Positions 7,477 through 16,772 of a DNA stretch of 64,000 bases are shown here, piece by piece; position 1 is the first letter of the stretch, and each line of letters begins with the position of its first letter. The stretch spans positions 1 through 64,000 of the forward strand of contig JAYVEV010000006.1 of NCBI GenBank assembly GCA_043773745.1, given 5' to 3'. Position numbers and translations under genes: made by a program. This stretch comes from UKL13-2 sp043773745. GTDB lineage: Bacteria > Pseudomonadota > Gammaproteobacteria > Burkholderiales > Usitatibacteraceae. Below the pieces are notes generated by a model. The model ran no database searches and was not told the origin of the DNA. It worked only from the letters and a program-made list of their open reading frames with translations.

Positions 7477-8351
7477 AAACACGTGCGCGCGGACCACAAC
7501 AAGGATTCCTCGCCATCGTGCTGCTGATGCTGATCGTGGTGATCGCCGCGCTGGCCGTAACCTTTGCCGCCATGTTATCCAGCAACACGTTGTCCAGCGG
7601 CAGCCATTTCGGCTCGATGCTGGCGCTGTTCGAGGCCGATAGCGGGCTGGAATACGAGCAGCGGCGCTGGGCGCAGAATTTAAGCTGGTATCGCAGCGCA
7701 ACCGACCCTAATCCCAGTGCGGCAGGGGCACAAACGCTCGCTACTGGAACATTCACGGTTTACGGCAATTTACCGGCAACCCTGATGAAAAGCGGCATGT
7801 CTGCGGCGGCGACGACTATTAACGCCTACACCACGGATCGTTTTCCGAGCGCCGGTATTTTACAAATCGAGAACGATCTGATATCAGGTGCCGAGTTTGT
7901 ACGCTACACGGGTGTCAGTGGCGCCACGTTTACCGGCGTGACCCGCGCGCAAACAGTGGGGACGGTGACCTTTGTCGCCAGCGCCCACTCGCGCAGTGAT
8001 CCAGTGTTTCCCGTCACGATTTTGCGTAGCGCCTTGCTGGCCAATTGCGTGGCATTGGCATCCATCCTGGTTGATGCCAATAGCAAATTCCTCAGCGCGG
8101 GCACCCTGGATATTGAAGGTGAGGAAATTGGCTATGCCAGTTCTTCCACGACGGGCACCACCACCACGCTTAGCGGCATCACGCGTTGCCTGGATACGGT
8201 CACGCCCGTTACCCCGGCGGCCCATGCCATTGGTCAACCGGTAACGCCGGTATTGACCAATGGTGATTCGGCTAAATACCAGGTAGAAATGATCTCAACC
8301 GGTGTGCAAGGCGGCAACATTCGCTATGCGCGAAGAACCATACAGCGCTAA
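7473..8351 (+). CDS. mshP: MshP-like minor pilin (PilX-like) with a tandem repeat domain
   Basis: A 292-residue protein with the leader MKTRARGPQQG and the helix FLAIVLLMLIVVIAALAVTF. Mature position 5 is Val rather than Glu, which is also seen in GspK/PilX-type tip subunits. The part to about residue 110 resembles MshP/PilX (LFEADSGLEYEQRRW). Residues 124-181 and 206-260 are two copies of one module: F-x-SAG-x-L-x-IE, E-x-I-x-Y, an x-GITR/GVTR motif, then T...AH and PV. From memory MshP is about half this length, so the repeat region looks like an addition. The ATG overlaps the mshO stop by 4 bases. Confidence 0.7.
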   Translation: MKTRARGPQQGFLAIVLLMLIVVIAALAVTFAAMLSSNTLSSGSHFGSMLALFEADSGLEYEQRRWAQNLSWYRSATDPNPSAAGAQTLATGTFTVYGNLPATLMKSGMSAAATTINAYTTDRFPSAGILQIENDLISGAEFVRYTGVSGATFTGVTRAQTVGTVTFVASAHSRSDPVFPVTILRSALLANCVALASILVDANSKFLSAGTLDIEGEEIGYASSSTTGTTTTLSGITRCLDTVTPVTPAAHAIGQPVTPVLTNGDSAKYQVEMISTGVQGGNIRYARRTIQR

Positions 8352-9989
8352 ATGATTAACATCACTTTATCCCGATTATTAGCGATGTTCCTTTTCCTGG
8401 GCCTGGGCTGTTGGAGCCATTTTGCCAATGCGGCCAGAGTGCTGACGGCCGTGCAATCACCTGCCAGCGCGACGGCCATATTCGATATGGGCAGTGTGCA
8501 GACCCTGAGTTACACGATGACCAATAACAATACCGGCGGAAATACCGGTGAAACTTATGGCCGTGTTAGTTTTACGCTCGGCGCAACCGGAACAGTCTTT
8601 ACGTCAAAACCTGCGGCTCCCGCAGGTTGGACTGTCTCCAGCTATTCGTCAACCACAGTCATTTTCTCGGTTATTACTGCGGGTACCGGTATTGCATTGG
8701 GGCAGTCGGTCACTTTTAACATGACGTTGGCAATGGGTGCGTCCGCCGCTGACGCCAATGAATCATTTGCCGCCATCAGAGGTTATTACACCAACAAGAA
8801 ATTCATTAACGCAAGCAGCTTTGGCTTGTGGACGCGGAAGTCCCTTGCCATTACTTCGTTCCAGATTACCGATACATCTGGCAATCCGATTTCGGCGATC
8901 GTTTCGGGCATCAGTTTTCAGTTGCGGATGACGGTTAAAAATAATGCCAGTATCGCCCAAACAACGGTAGTTTCTAACCCCAACCCGCCGACTGCAACCA
9001 AGACAGGCATCGTAACCCAAGGTTTGACGAGCACTTCGGGCAGTCCGCTCAATCTGGCTGTTGGCGCTTCCGGAACCATTATCTTCACCTACAGTACGGT
9101 GCTGACCGATAGCGGCACAATATCTTTCACCGCCAACGCGCAAAACGGCGCAACGGTCACATCCATCGCGGCGACATCCAATACGCTGGTTGTCAGTTCG
9201 TTCACGGCGAGTATCGTGGTGTCGCCAACCTGCCAGTATTCTGGCGCGAATATCACGGTGACCATGACGGTGACAAATGGCTCGACTGTGTTCACCGCAA
9301 CCAATGTGACGCCGACACTGACACCGGTTGCGGGCGCGCCGGTGACGGCGGTTTCCGGGCCTACGCCTGCTTCAATCGCCAGTATTGGGGCTTCCTCCAG
9401 CGGCGTTTTCACCTGGGTCTATCAGGTTAATTCCACGGGTGCGACCAACCCCTTTAATTTTACCGGCTCGGCGACGGGTACCCGCAATGCGCTCCCCGTA
9501 ACCTCACCGACATCCACCTCGACGCCCAGCACCACGCGCGGCAGCTTTCCGGTGATCGTCAATCCAGTCGCCACCAATGCCGGCAGCACCAATGCTGAGC
9601 AGACATTTACCGTCATCAATAGCGGCTGTACTGCCGTCAACAGTGTGGGGATTACATTTCCAGCCGGATGGACCTGGGCCAACGATTCTTACTCCCTGGT
9701 TAGTTTGTCCGCCGCCAGCGCGATTGAAACCTGGACGGCAAGTGGCGCGAACCCGGTGACGTTTACAGCCCCCAACGCAGCGGGACAGATACCATTAACC
9801 TTCAGCGGCGACTTCAGTCTGGTGTTTTCCGCCACGCCGCCGGCTACTACCACCAGCGTTTTCACCGTCAGGGTAACCGACGCTACCGGCGCTTTTCTCG
9901 ATGTGCCGGTCAGCGTTACGGTCAATGCATTCAAAACCGGTACCCTGAACAACGCTACCAATAAAATCTGGCGCGAGGATTTCCGGTGA
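8352..9989 (+). CDS. Large secreted protein with Ig-like repeats at the mshQ position
   Basis: A 545-residue exported protein: signal peptide (residues 1-27, cleavage after FANA) then several Ser/Thr/Val-rich beta segments of about 100-130 residues. These look like tandem immunoglobulin-like or DUF11/CARD-B-like folds (for example SIAQTTVVSNPNPPTATKTG and ANITVTMTVTNGSTVFTATN). It starts exactly after the mshP stop, where Vibrio has mshQ, a large exported protein of the pilus locus. I do not recognise an MshQ lectin-like domain, so it is called by position only. It is probably a surface or tip adhesin. No cell-wall or outer-membrane anchor is visible. Confidence 0.6.
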   Translation: MINITLSRLLAMFLFLGLGCWSHFANAARVLTAVQSPASATAIFDMGSVQTLSYTMTNNNTGGNTGETYGRVSFTLGATGTVFTSKPAAPAGWTVSSYSSTTVIFSVITAGTGIALGQSVTFNMTLAMGASAADANESFAAIRGYYTNKKFINASSFGLWTRKSLAITSFQITDTSGNPISAIVSGISFQLRMTVKNNASIAQTTVVSNPNPPTATKTGIVTQGLTSTSGSPLNLAVGASGTIIFTYSTVLTDSGTISFTANAQNGATVTSIAATSNTLVVSSFTASIVVSPTCQYSGANITVTMTVTNGSTVFTATNVTPTLTPVAGAPVTAVSGPTPASIASIGASSSGVFTWVYQVNSTGATNPFNFTGSATGTRNALPVTSPTSTSTPSTTRGSFPVIVNPVATNAGSTNAEQTFTVINSGCTAVNSVGITFPAGWTWANDSYSLVSLSAASAIETWTASGANPVTFTAPNAAGQIPLTFSGDFSLVFSATPPATTTSVFTVRVTDATGAFLDVPVSVTVNAFKTGTLNNATNKIWREDFR

Positions 9990-10123
9990 GGGGGAGTTGT
10001 TAAATTTTGGGAATGACGGAAAAGCATCCTATCGCACGAGCGGTGGCGACAGGTACAATAGAATAGTTATCGCACCAGAGGGATACGTTGACGAGGTCTG
10101 TGCTTAAGGGAGGATAAATCTTG

Positions 10124-11101
10124 ATGCAAAAGCTGTTGACGGGTTGGCCCTGGCAAGCGCGTGCCAAGAGCGGCACACTGGCGCTGATGATCGGCGAAAA
10201 TTCGATGCGTTATGTGCTCGCCGCGGAGACCGGCGAATATGCGACCACGCTCGTGGGCTGGGGCATGGAGCAGCGCGGCAGCAGCACGCGGGAAGCATTC
10301 ATGAAGCGCATCAAATTGGCTCTGCCACCTGCGCAAAATACCATCGCGGTACTCGAGCCGCGCGATTACCAGATACTCCAAGTGGAAACGCCGAATGTGC
10401 CTGCCGAGGAACTGCGTGGCGCGGTGCGCTGGAAAACCGTGGAATATCTGGATGGCTCGCCGCACGATTACACCTTTGATGTGCTGACCATGACCGGTGA
10501 GGGTAACCGCGGCAATATTATTGCTGTTGCCGCCCACAACAGTCTGGTGCGGGCCCGGATGCTCGAGTGCGCCAATCTGGATCATCCTTTGTCGGTGATT
10601 GATGTTGCCGAGACGGCGCAACGCAATTTGTTGCGCGCTGTTTTGCAGAGCCGGTATCCGGCCGTGAAGGTTGCCGCCGCCTTGATCGCTGATGCCGGAA
10701 GGGCGTTGCTGGTCATCACAGTTCGTGGCGAACTATGTTTATTTCGCCGCTTTGATTTTGACATCGATATGCTGGCGGTACCGGTCGATGAGGTGCAATC
10801 GGCATTAATCTCCCAGGGTGCCAATGCGGAAACCATCTCCGGTTCACTCATGCAGTTGCATCGTAGCTTGGACCTGTGGGAAGACAGCTACCCGAACCTG
10901 CCGCTGGGTATCATGTTGATTGATGCGGGTGTTAAGACTGCGGCGATTGTCGAGCGCCTGAGGCCGGAAACGGGCATCGAGACCGAAGCACTCGACCCGT
11001 CAGCGATATTCGCATTACCTGCCGGGAAGAAAAATCCCCCGTGGCGAGAACCGGCGTTCCTGCCGCTGCTCGGCGCACTTCTGCGATCGGCTGAGCCATG
11101 A
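10124..11101 (+). CDS. mshI: MshI1, PilM-like MSHA biogenesis protein
   Basis: A 325-residue protein with the actin-like fold pattern of PilM/GspL-type proteins (LALMIGENSMRYVL near the start, ALIADAGRALLVIT in the middle, LGIMLIDAGVKTAAI near the end). In the pilus it would form the cytoplasmic part of the alignment complex with the PilN- and PilO-like products that follow. The ATG at 10124 is chosen because AAGGGAGGA lies about 10 bases upstream; a TTG just before it is also in frame. A TACAAT hexamer at 10054-10059 in the 130-base gap may belong to a promoter for the I-to-N gene block. Confidence 0.8.
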   Translation: MQKLLTGWPWQARAKSGTLALMIGENSMRYVLAAETGEYATTLVGWGMEQRGSSTREAFMKRIKLALPPAQNTIAVLEPRDYQILQVETPNVPAEELRGAVRWKTVEYLDGSPHDYTFDVLTMTGEGNRGNIIAVAAHNSLVRARMLECANLDHPLSVIDVAETAQRNLLRAVLQSRYPAVKVAAALIADAGRALLVITVRGELCLFRRFDFDIDMLAVPVDEVQSALISQGANAETISGSLMQLHRSLDLWEDSYPNLPLGIMLIDAGVKTAAIVERLRPETGIETEALDPSAIFALPAGKKNPPWREPAFLPLLGALLRSAEP

Positions 11102-11820
11102 GTGCCGTGCTTACCCAGCCATCAATGCGGCAAATCAACCTGCTCAATCCCTCGCTGTTGCCGAAGCGGGAATTTTTTTCGGGACGCTCAGTATTGGGGT
11201 GGGTCATCGTGGCAATTGTTGCCATGTCCGCTGTGGCTTGGTGGGCGTTGACCGAATCCCGTAGCGTCAGTCGTCAAGCATCCGAGCAGACTGTGTTGCG
11301 CGCTGCCGAGAAACAGCGTTTGCTTAGCGCGATGCCCGCCGATGCAGAGTCGATCCCAACCCCCCAGCAAATCGCGGCTATGGATCAGAGCTTGCGTGCC
11401 AAGCAGGCCACCTTGGAATCGCGCCGCGCAGCGCTCGTGACATTGAAACGCGTTTTGGGAGCTGAAAACGGCGGGCCCAGCACTACCTTGCGCACCTTTG
11501 CAACCTCGATGCCAGACAGTGTGTGGCTGACTGAGTTGCGGGCAACGGCGGGCCGCCTTGAAGTAACGGGCAAAACAATCGATCCGGCAGCTGTTAATGC
11601 ATGGCTTGACCGTCTGACTGCTGCTGGGTATTTGACGAAAAAACCGGTTCCAATGGTGCGTATTGAGCGCTCCGATATAGCGGGCGCAGCGACTGCGCCG
11701 GTCGGCACCCCCAGCCCAACAACTTCGCTGACTGCCAGCCGCGTGCCGGTCTATTCTTTTAGTATTGTGGCGACACTGGTTAATCCGTTCGCCGAAGATG
11801 CGGGAGGCCGCCAGCCATGA
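11098..11820 (+). CDS. MshI2, PilN-like MSHA biogenesis protein
   Basis: A 240-residue bitopic membrane protein: the short cytoplasmic start RQINLLNPSLLPKREFF is the conserved PilN motif that docks on the PilM-like partner. One membrane helix follows (about residues 35-52), then a coiled-coil stretch and a periplasmic ferredoxin-like domain (DSVWLTELRATAGRLEVTGK). The ATG overlaps the mshI1 stop by 4 bases. Vibrio has a single mshI; here the PilM-like and PilN-like parts are two genes. Confidence 0.82.
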   Translation: MSAVLTQPSMRQINLLNPSLLPKREFFSGRSVLGWVIVAIVAMSAVAWWALTESRSVSRQASEQTVLRAAEKQRLLSAMPADAESIPTPQQIAAMDQSLRAKQATLESRRAALVTLKRVLGAENGGPSTTLRTFATSMPDSVWLTELRATAGRLEVTGKTIDPAAVNAWLDRLTAAGYLTKKPVPMVRIERSDIAGAATAPVGTPSPTTSLTASRVPVYSFSIVATLVNPFAEDAGGRQP

Positions 11821-12440
11821 AAAAACAGTGGACGCGTTTGCTCGCCCGATTGAATATCATGACGGTGCGCGAGCGCTTGTTGTTGGTCACGGGTGTGGTG
11901 GCTTTGCTGAGTGCGCTGACCGACTTTATATTTATTGAGCCGCTTTACAAAAAGCAAAAACTCCTCGCTGAACAAATTGACCGTGAATCGGGCGTGAAGG
12001 CCGTGCAGCGTGAACGCTTACAATTCGAATTGATGAAACGCGGGCGCGAAAACGCGGCAGAGCTGAACATCAGCCTGCGCAACGTGCAGAGCGATATCGA
12101 CACAGTGGAAAAAGAAATCAGCACACTTTCCGGCAGCAACAATGATTTGCTGACGCAACCAGCCATGCTTGCCCGTGTGCTTAAGCGTACCGATAAAGTT
12201 TCGTTGGTGCGGGTGGCTTCCGCGGGCGCTGAAAATAGTGTCGCCGCTAGCCCGGGCGCCGTCGGTGCACCTCGCGCCGGGCTGGACATCACGCTGGCGG
12301 GCAGTTATCTTGATTTGATGGACTATCTCGCCTCACTGGAAAAAGCCATACCGCAGGCACGCTGGAGCGGCATTACTTTGTCGACGGCCTCCACTCCGCC
12401 GCAAGTGACGGTGCGTATTGCCGCCGCCGGAGGTTCCTGA
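11817..12440 (+). CDS. mshJ: MshJ, PilO-like MSHA biogenesis protein
   Basis: A 207-residue bitopic protein with one N-terminal helix (about residues 20-40), a long coiled coil (KKQKLLAEQIDRESGVKAVQ onward) and a periplasmic domain ending LAGSYLDLMDYLASLEKAIP, the PilO/GspM-type ferredoxin-like fold. It should pair with MshI2 in the inner-membrane alignment complex. It overlaps its upstream neighbour by 4 bases and its downstream neighbour by 1. Confidence 0.8.
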   Translation: MKKQWTRLLARLNIMTVRERLLLVTGVVALLSALTDFIFIEPLYKKQKLLAEQIDRESGVKAVQRERLQFELMKRGRENAAELNISLRNVQSDIDTVEKEISTLSGSNNDLLTQPAMLARVLKRTDKVSLVRVASAGAENSVAASPGAVGAPRAGLDITLAGSYLDLMDYLASLEKAIPQARWSGITLSTASTPPQVTVRIAAAGGS

Positions 12441-12895
12441 TGACTGTGCAAGGATTTCGTATTCTGCTGGCGATTGCTATCGGCAGCTATAGCGCGGTTG
12501 TTGTTTCCGCCGCTGGTTCTGCAGTCTCTCTGCGCGATCCGACCCAGCCACCGGCGGCGCTGGCTGCGCCGGGGAGTGTGCGCAATCCGCTGGATGCATT
12601 GCGGCCGCAACATCTGGTCATCGTGGGTGGCGAGCGTTACTTAGTGTGGAATGGGCGCCGTTATCGGTCGGGTGAAAGTATTTCGGGCGGGCAAATCGAG
12701 CGCATTACCGAAACCGAAGTGTGGCTGCGTAGTAGTGATGGGTTGCGCAAATTGCCGCTATTCTCAGGTATCGAAAAACGACCGCCTAATTCGGCTAATG
12801 CGGCCAACGTACCCAATGCAGGCAATGTTGCAAAAGCGACAACAACGACCAATACATCCGGACAGCCGGCTGGAAAGAAGGGACAAATAAAATGA
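12440..12895 (+). CDS. mshK: MshK, PilP-like MSHA biogenesis protein
   Basis: A 151-residue exported protein with a signal peptide (about residues 1-24) and the family motif LRDPTQPP. A small beta domain follows (LVIVGGERYLVWNGRRYRSG), as in the part of PilP/GspC proteins that contacts the secretin. The tail is low-complexity and rich in Asn/Ala (SANAANVPNAGNVAKA). It lies directly before the secretin gene with a 4-base overlap, which fits a role linking inner and outer membrane parts. Confidence 0.78.
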   Translation: MTVQGFRILLAIAIGSYSAVVVSAAGSAVSLRDPTQPPAALAAPGSVRNPLDALRPQHLVIVGGERYLVWNGRRYRSGESISGGQIERITETEVWLRSSDGLRKLPLFSGIEKRPPNSANAANVPNAGNVAKATTTTNTSGQPAGKKGQIK

Positions 12896-14688
12896 TAGTT
12901 TCGCTCCTGGCTTCATCATGCGATGTTGACCGCACCATGCGCCGCGTGCGCAGAATTGCACCGTCTTTGGTGGTCATGGTTTTTGTATCTGCCTGTGCTG
13001 CGAGCGGCGGACCCAAGACCGATCCCACCGAGGCGATTCATGCCCAGATGGAGCAAGCCGCAACGCAAAAACCAGCGGTGGTCGTGCCGCCCCAGATCAG
13101 TGACGCATTACAGGTAACCGACGCACCGGCTGCTGCCGCTCCGGCTGAACCGCGCTTTGATCTGATCGTCAACAATGCGATGGCTCGCGAAGTATTTCTG
13201 GCGATGGTGACCGATTCGCGTTACAGCATGCTGATGCATCCCGAGGTGACCGGCAATTTATCGGTCACTTTGCGGGGCGTCACGGTCAAAGAAGCGTTGG
13301 AGGCGATCCGCGATGTCTACGGGTACGATTTCAAGATTGATGGCCGCCGCATTACCGTCTATCCACCGACATTGCAGACGCGAATCTTTACCGTCAATTA
13401 CCTCAACGCAAAACGCGAAGGCAAAAGCGAGGTGCGGGTGAGTTCAGGTGCCTCGTCGGTACCGCAGGGTGGCACGAACAACACACAGGCAGCCCCAACG
13501 GGTGCTGCTGGCGGCGGTACGGGCCAGCAAAACGCCTTTGAAAACAGCCGCCTTTCTACTACCTCGCGCACCGATTTTTGGGGTGAGCTGACCGAGGCTT
13601 TACGCGGTATCGTTGGTGCTGGTGTGGGCCGTAACGTGGTAGTCAGCCCACATTCAGGGGTAGTGGCCATTCGTGCCATGCCGGACGAATTGCGCCAGGT
13701 CGAAGCGTTCCTCAAGGCCACTCGTATTTCTGTTGAGCGTCAGGTGATGCTGGAAGCAAAGATCGTCGAAGTGCAATTGCGCGACGGTTTCCAGAGTGGT
13801 GTTGACTGGTCTATTCTGCGCGGTCGTGGTGTGGGTGGTGTATTGAGTGGTTCGCCATCCAACCAACTTATCAGGCCAACGGGTTCGCGGCCTACTTTGC
13901 CCGATGTGGCCAAGCTGGCACTGCAAGATGCGGTGGATTTTCCACCACGTGGGGCCGGATTATTCGGGCTGGCGTTTGCAACCCGCAGCTTTGAAGGAGT
14001 TTTGAGTTTCCTCGAAACACAGGGCGATACACAAATCTTGTCCAGCCCGCGAGTGGCTGCGATGAACAACCAGCAGGCCGTGCTCAAGGTGGGTACGGAT
14101 GAATATTTTGTCACCAGTGTATCTGGCGGCACGATCACCACCGGAACCTCCACTTCGGGCTCAACCACGACCCTGCCCACCATCAACCTGGCCTCGTTTT
14201 TCTCCGGCATTGCGCTCGATGTGATGCCGCAGATCGATCAAACCGACACCATCACTTTGCATGTGCATCCTTCGGTCAGCTCGGTGACCGAAGCCATAAA
14301 GCAAATTGATTTGGGCGGATCAATCGGCTCAGTCCGTCTGCCGCTACCGGTTAATAGCACCAATGAAACCGACACCGTGGTCAGGGTGAGCGATGGCCAT
14401 ATTGTCGCCATCGGCGGGCTGATGCAATTGCAGACACAGGGCACCAAATCCGGTTTACCTGGCACCACCAATGTGCCGGTGCTGTCCAACTTGTTGGGCA
14501 ACCAGCAGAAGACCGGCTCGAAGCGCGAAATCGTGGTGCTGATCAAGCCGACCATCATTCGTTCCAGCGATGATTGGCGCGAACTGTCGCGTGAGTCAAA
14601 GGAGCGCCTTGATGAGCTGGGCGAGACACGACGCGTTATCAATATTGACGGGCCGCGACCGCAGCCAGATAAAGACAAGCCGAAGTAA
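12892..14688 (+). CDS. mshL: MshL, outer-membrane secretin of MSHA locus 1
   Basis: A 598-residue lipoprotein secretin. The lipobox VSAC places the lipidated cysteine at residue 35 from the ATG at 12892; an ATG at 12937 would give a signal peptide of normal length. The N-terminal part holds short secretin/TonB-type N domains (VKEALEAIRDVYGYDFKID), followed by a Gly/Thr-rich linker and the C-terminal secretin barrel (QILSSPRVAAMNNQQAVLKV, then VSDGHIVAIGGLMQ). It forms the gated pore through which the pilus passes. Confidence 0.9.
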   Translation: MIVSLLASSCDVDRTMRRVRRIAPSLVVMVFVSACAASGGPKTDPTEAIHAQMEQAATQKPAVVVPPQISDALQVTDAPAAAAPAEPRFDLIVNNAMAREVFLAMVTDSRYSMLMHPEVTGNLSVTLRGVTVKEALEAIRDVYGYDFKIDGRRITVYPPTLQTRIFTVNYLNAKREGKSEVRVSSGASSVPQGGTNNTQAAPTGAAGGGTGQQNAFENSRLSTTSRTDFWGELTEALRGIVGAGVGRNVVVSPHSGVVAIRAMPDELRQVEAFLKATRISVERQVMLEAKIVEVQLRDGFQSGVDWSILRGRGVGGVLSGSPSNQLIRPTGSRPTLPDVAKLALQDAVDFPPRGAGLFGLAFATRSFEGVLSFLETQGDTQILSSPRVAAMNNQQAVLKVGTDEYFVTSVSGGTITTGTSTSGSTTTLPTINLASFFSGIALDVMPQIDQTDTITLHVHPSVSSVTEAIKQIDLGGSIGSVRLPLPVNSTNETDTVVRVSDGHIVAIGGLMQLQTQGTKSGLPGTTNVPVLSNLLGNQQKTGSKREIVVLIKPTIIRSSDDWRELSRESKERLDELGETRRVINIDGPRPQPDKDKPK

Positions 14689-15578
14689 TGTATCAGCGCC
14701 ATTTCGGACTCCGCGAACTGCCATTCTCGCTGACACCGGATACGGCGTTCTTTTTTTCGCATCAGGGCACTCAGGCTGCGCTCAATACCCTGTTGGTGGC
14801 GCTGCGCTCCGGCGAGGGGTTCGTCAAGATTGTGGCCGAAGTGGGCTGTGGCAAGACGCTGTTGTGCAGGCGCCTGCTGGCAGCGCTTGCCGTAGATTGC
14901 GAGACCGCTTACATTCCCAATCCCGCGCTTGATTCGCGCGCGATGCTGCTGGCGGTGTGCGAAGAGCTGGCCATTGAAATCGACGCAAATGAATCGGCTC
15001 ATCGCATTGCCAAAGAGCTCAAGCGCTGTCTGCTGGGCCACGCCCGTTCAGAGCGCCGTGTGGTGCTGATCATCGACGAGGCGCAGTGCATACCGGATGA
15101 AACCGTCGAGGCATTGCGGCTCATGTCGAACATTGAAACTGAAAAGCGCAAGCTGCTGCAAATCGTGCTGTTTGGCCAGCCCGAGCTCGATATTAAACTG
15201 GCGCAGCCGCATTTGCGGCAACTGCTGCAGCGCATCAGCTTTGCCGATCGGATCGAGCCGCTGCGTATCGATGAAGTCGGCAATTATGTTGACCACCGCC
15301 TGCGAGTTGCAGGCGCTGCCGACGTGCATATTTTTACCAATGATGCCATTGAAGAACTGTCGCACTGGAGCGGCGGCACACCGCGCCTGATCAATGTAGT
15401 CGCACACAAGGCGATGATGCTGGCTTATGGTGAAGGCGCACGGCATGTTGATGCCCGCCATGTGATGTTGGCGGCCGAAGATACCGCGGCTGTGCCTGGA
15501 GTATCGGCAATATCAAAAACCGGCTCCTGGCTCAAGCGGCTGTTGTCAGCCGGCAGCCGCCGCGCGGATTTGCCATGA
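14688..15578 (+). CDS. mshM: MshM, ExeA-like AAA ATPase of MSHA locus 1
   Basis: A 296-residue AAA ATPase of the ExeA/GspA family, starting LREL-PFSLTPDTAFFF as the family does. Walker A is VGCGKTLL (around residues 54-61) and Walker B is VVLIIDEAQ. A sensor region (LRLMSNIETEKRKLLQIVL) and the family motif FGQPEL are intact. No membrane helix or peptidoglycan-binding domain follows, unlike ExeA and unlike the second MshM of this window. Proteins of this family help place the secretin in the cell wall. It overlaps mshL by one base and mshN by four. Confidence 0.88.
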   Translation: MYQRHFGLRELPFSLTPDTAFFFSHQGTQAALNTLLVALRSGEGFVKIVAEVGCGKTLLCRRLLAALAVDCETAYIPNPALDSRAMLLAVCEELAIEIDANESAHRIAKELKRCLLGHARSERRVVLIIDEAQCIPDETVEALRLMSNIETEKRKLLQIVLFGQPELDIKLAQPHLRQLLQRISFADRIEPLRIDEVGNYVDHRLRVAGAADVHIFTNDAIEELSHWSGGTPRLINVVAHKAMMLAYGEGARHVDARHVMLAAEDTAAVPGVSAISKTGSWLKRLLSAGSRRADLP

Positions 15579-16648
15579 GCGTGGTGAATCGCATGTTGCA
15601 GGACATCGACCGGCGGCGCAGCGCAGCGGGCTTTGGTGCACGTCCCAATTTGGATATACGCAGCGTGGCACCTGACGCGGAACGGTCGCGACGTTTGCCA
15701 CTATCGCAACGCAGGCGTGGCGGCAAGTTGACGGCCATTCTGCTCATCATCGTCGGTGGCATGGTTGCGCTGTTTGTCTGGCGTGAATGGCAGATGCGCA
15801 CCGCGCCGGTGGTGACGCCGCCCCAGCCAACAGCAACAACGGCTCCGCCCGTTCCTGTGCCGCCGCCAGTAGTGACTACGGCGGCGACTGTAGAGCCAGT
15901 GGCATCTGCACCTGCCGTTTCTGCGCCCGCCCTTGCCGCAACAACTGTGGCAGTCGTACAGCCTGCATCGCCCAACGTGACCAAGGCCGCACTGCCAACC
16001 GCCGAGACACTCAAGTTGTCGATGAAATTATCTGCACTGGTTGCCGACGCGCCACCGGTCATGAAGGCAGTGAAAATCAAGCCGCCGGTTGAGGCTGCGA
16101 TGCCACTCCCGGCAACCATCGCCACCACAACAAGTAGCACACTGAGCAGTACACCACTGCGACAGGTCGCTGCCGATGAAACGGTACGCGTGGCGCGTGG
16201 CCTGTGGAATGAAGGCTCACGATCCGCCGCCATGGAAACACTGCGCGAAGCACTAGCATCGGCTGAAACGGCGCGTAACACCCGTGCCATAGCTCCGCTG
16301 GTGCGCGAGCTGGCGCGGATGCAAGTGGCCGATAATCACGCGCAGACCGGACTTGATTTGTTGAAGCGGTTGGAAAATTTACTCATTGATGATGCCGATG
16401 CGTGGGCCTTGCGCGGCAATGCCGAGCAACGACTGGCATTGCACAATGAAGCGGCAGAATCCTATCTGGCCGCATTGCGTTTGCGACCCACCGAAGGCAA
16501 GTGGATGATCGGCGCGGCGATTTCGCTTGCGGCATCCGGTCGACAAGATGATGCGCGGATCTGGGTCGAGCGCGCCCGTGAGCGTGGGGCCGTGACGCCC
16601 ACCATTGCGGCTTATCTACAGCAGTTAGGCATTGCTGCCCGCCAATAA
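15575..16648 (+). CDS. mshN: MshN, TPR protein of MSHA locus 1
   Basis: A 357-residue bitopic protein: the cytoplasmic start MSVVNRMLQDIDRR is the conserved MshN/GspB-type N-terminus, one membrane helix follows at about residues 50-68, then a Pro/Ala/Val-rich periplasmic linker and three or more TPR units at the C-terminus (from about residue 205; for example ADAWALRGNAEQRLALHNEA). Such proteins work with the ExeA-like ATPase encoded just upstream. It is the last gene of the first pilus locus. Confidence 0.82.
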   Translation: MSVVNRMLQDIDRRRSAAGFGARPNLDIRSVAPDAERSRRLPLSQRRRGGKLTAILLIIVGGMVALFVWREWQMRTAPVVTPPQPTATTAPPVPVPPPVVTTAATVEPVASAPAVSAPALAATTVAVVQPASPNVTKAALPTAETLKLSMKLSALVADAPPVMKAVKIKPPVEAAMPLPATIATTTSSTLSSTPLRQVAADETVRVARGLWNEGSRSAAMETLREALASAETARNTRAIAPLVRELARMQVADNHAQTGLDLLKRLENLLIDDADAWALRGNAEQRLALHNEAAESYLAALRLRPTEGKWMIGAAISLAASGRQDDARIWVERARERGAVTPTIAAYLQQLGIAARQ

Positions 16649-16670
16649 TAAAGTAACAATTAAAAACATG

Positions 16671-16735
16671 AGTCTTATATTTGACGGGCATTTCGGCGCA
16701 TTTAGGCTGAAGATGCCCGTCAAATATAGAGTTTC
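16671..16735. repeat. Dispersed intergenic element, copy 2: long hairpin after mshN
   Basis: A perfect 16-bp stem (16676-16691 with 16713-16728, TATATTTGACGGGCAT) is extended inside by TTCGGC/GCTGAA, leaving a loop of about 8 bases. It sits 27 bases after the mshN stop, between convergent genes, and is followed by GAGTTT. It is the best folded member of the repeat family and could act as a terminator for either gene. Confidence 0.7.
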
Positions 16736-16772
16736 AACTTTCGGTTATAGCCAGTCCTGAGCCAGCTATGAG

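Noticed and set aside
7036..7701. 221-codon minus-strand ORF over mshO and mshP
   Set aside because: Shadow of two pilin-like genes with clear leader motifs; Arg-rich product without domains.
14238..15041. 267-codon minus-strand ORF over the mshL/mshM junction
   Set aside because: Both plus-strand genes have intact family motifs; the antisense product has no recognisable domain.
15532..16290. 252-codon minus-strand ORF over mshN
   Set aside because: It is antisense to a gene with a clear family N-terminus, and its Ala/Thr/Val-rich product reflects the proline/alanine linker on the other strand.
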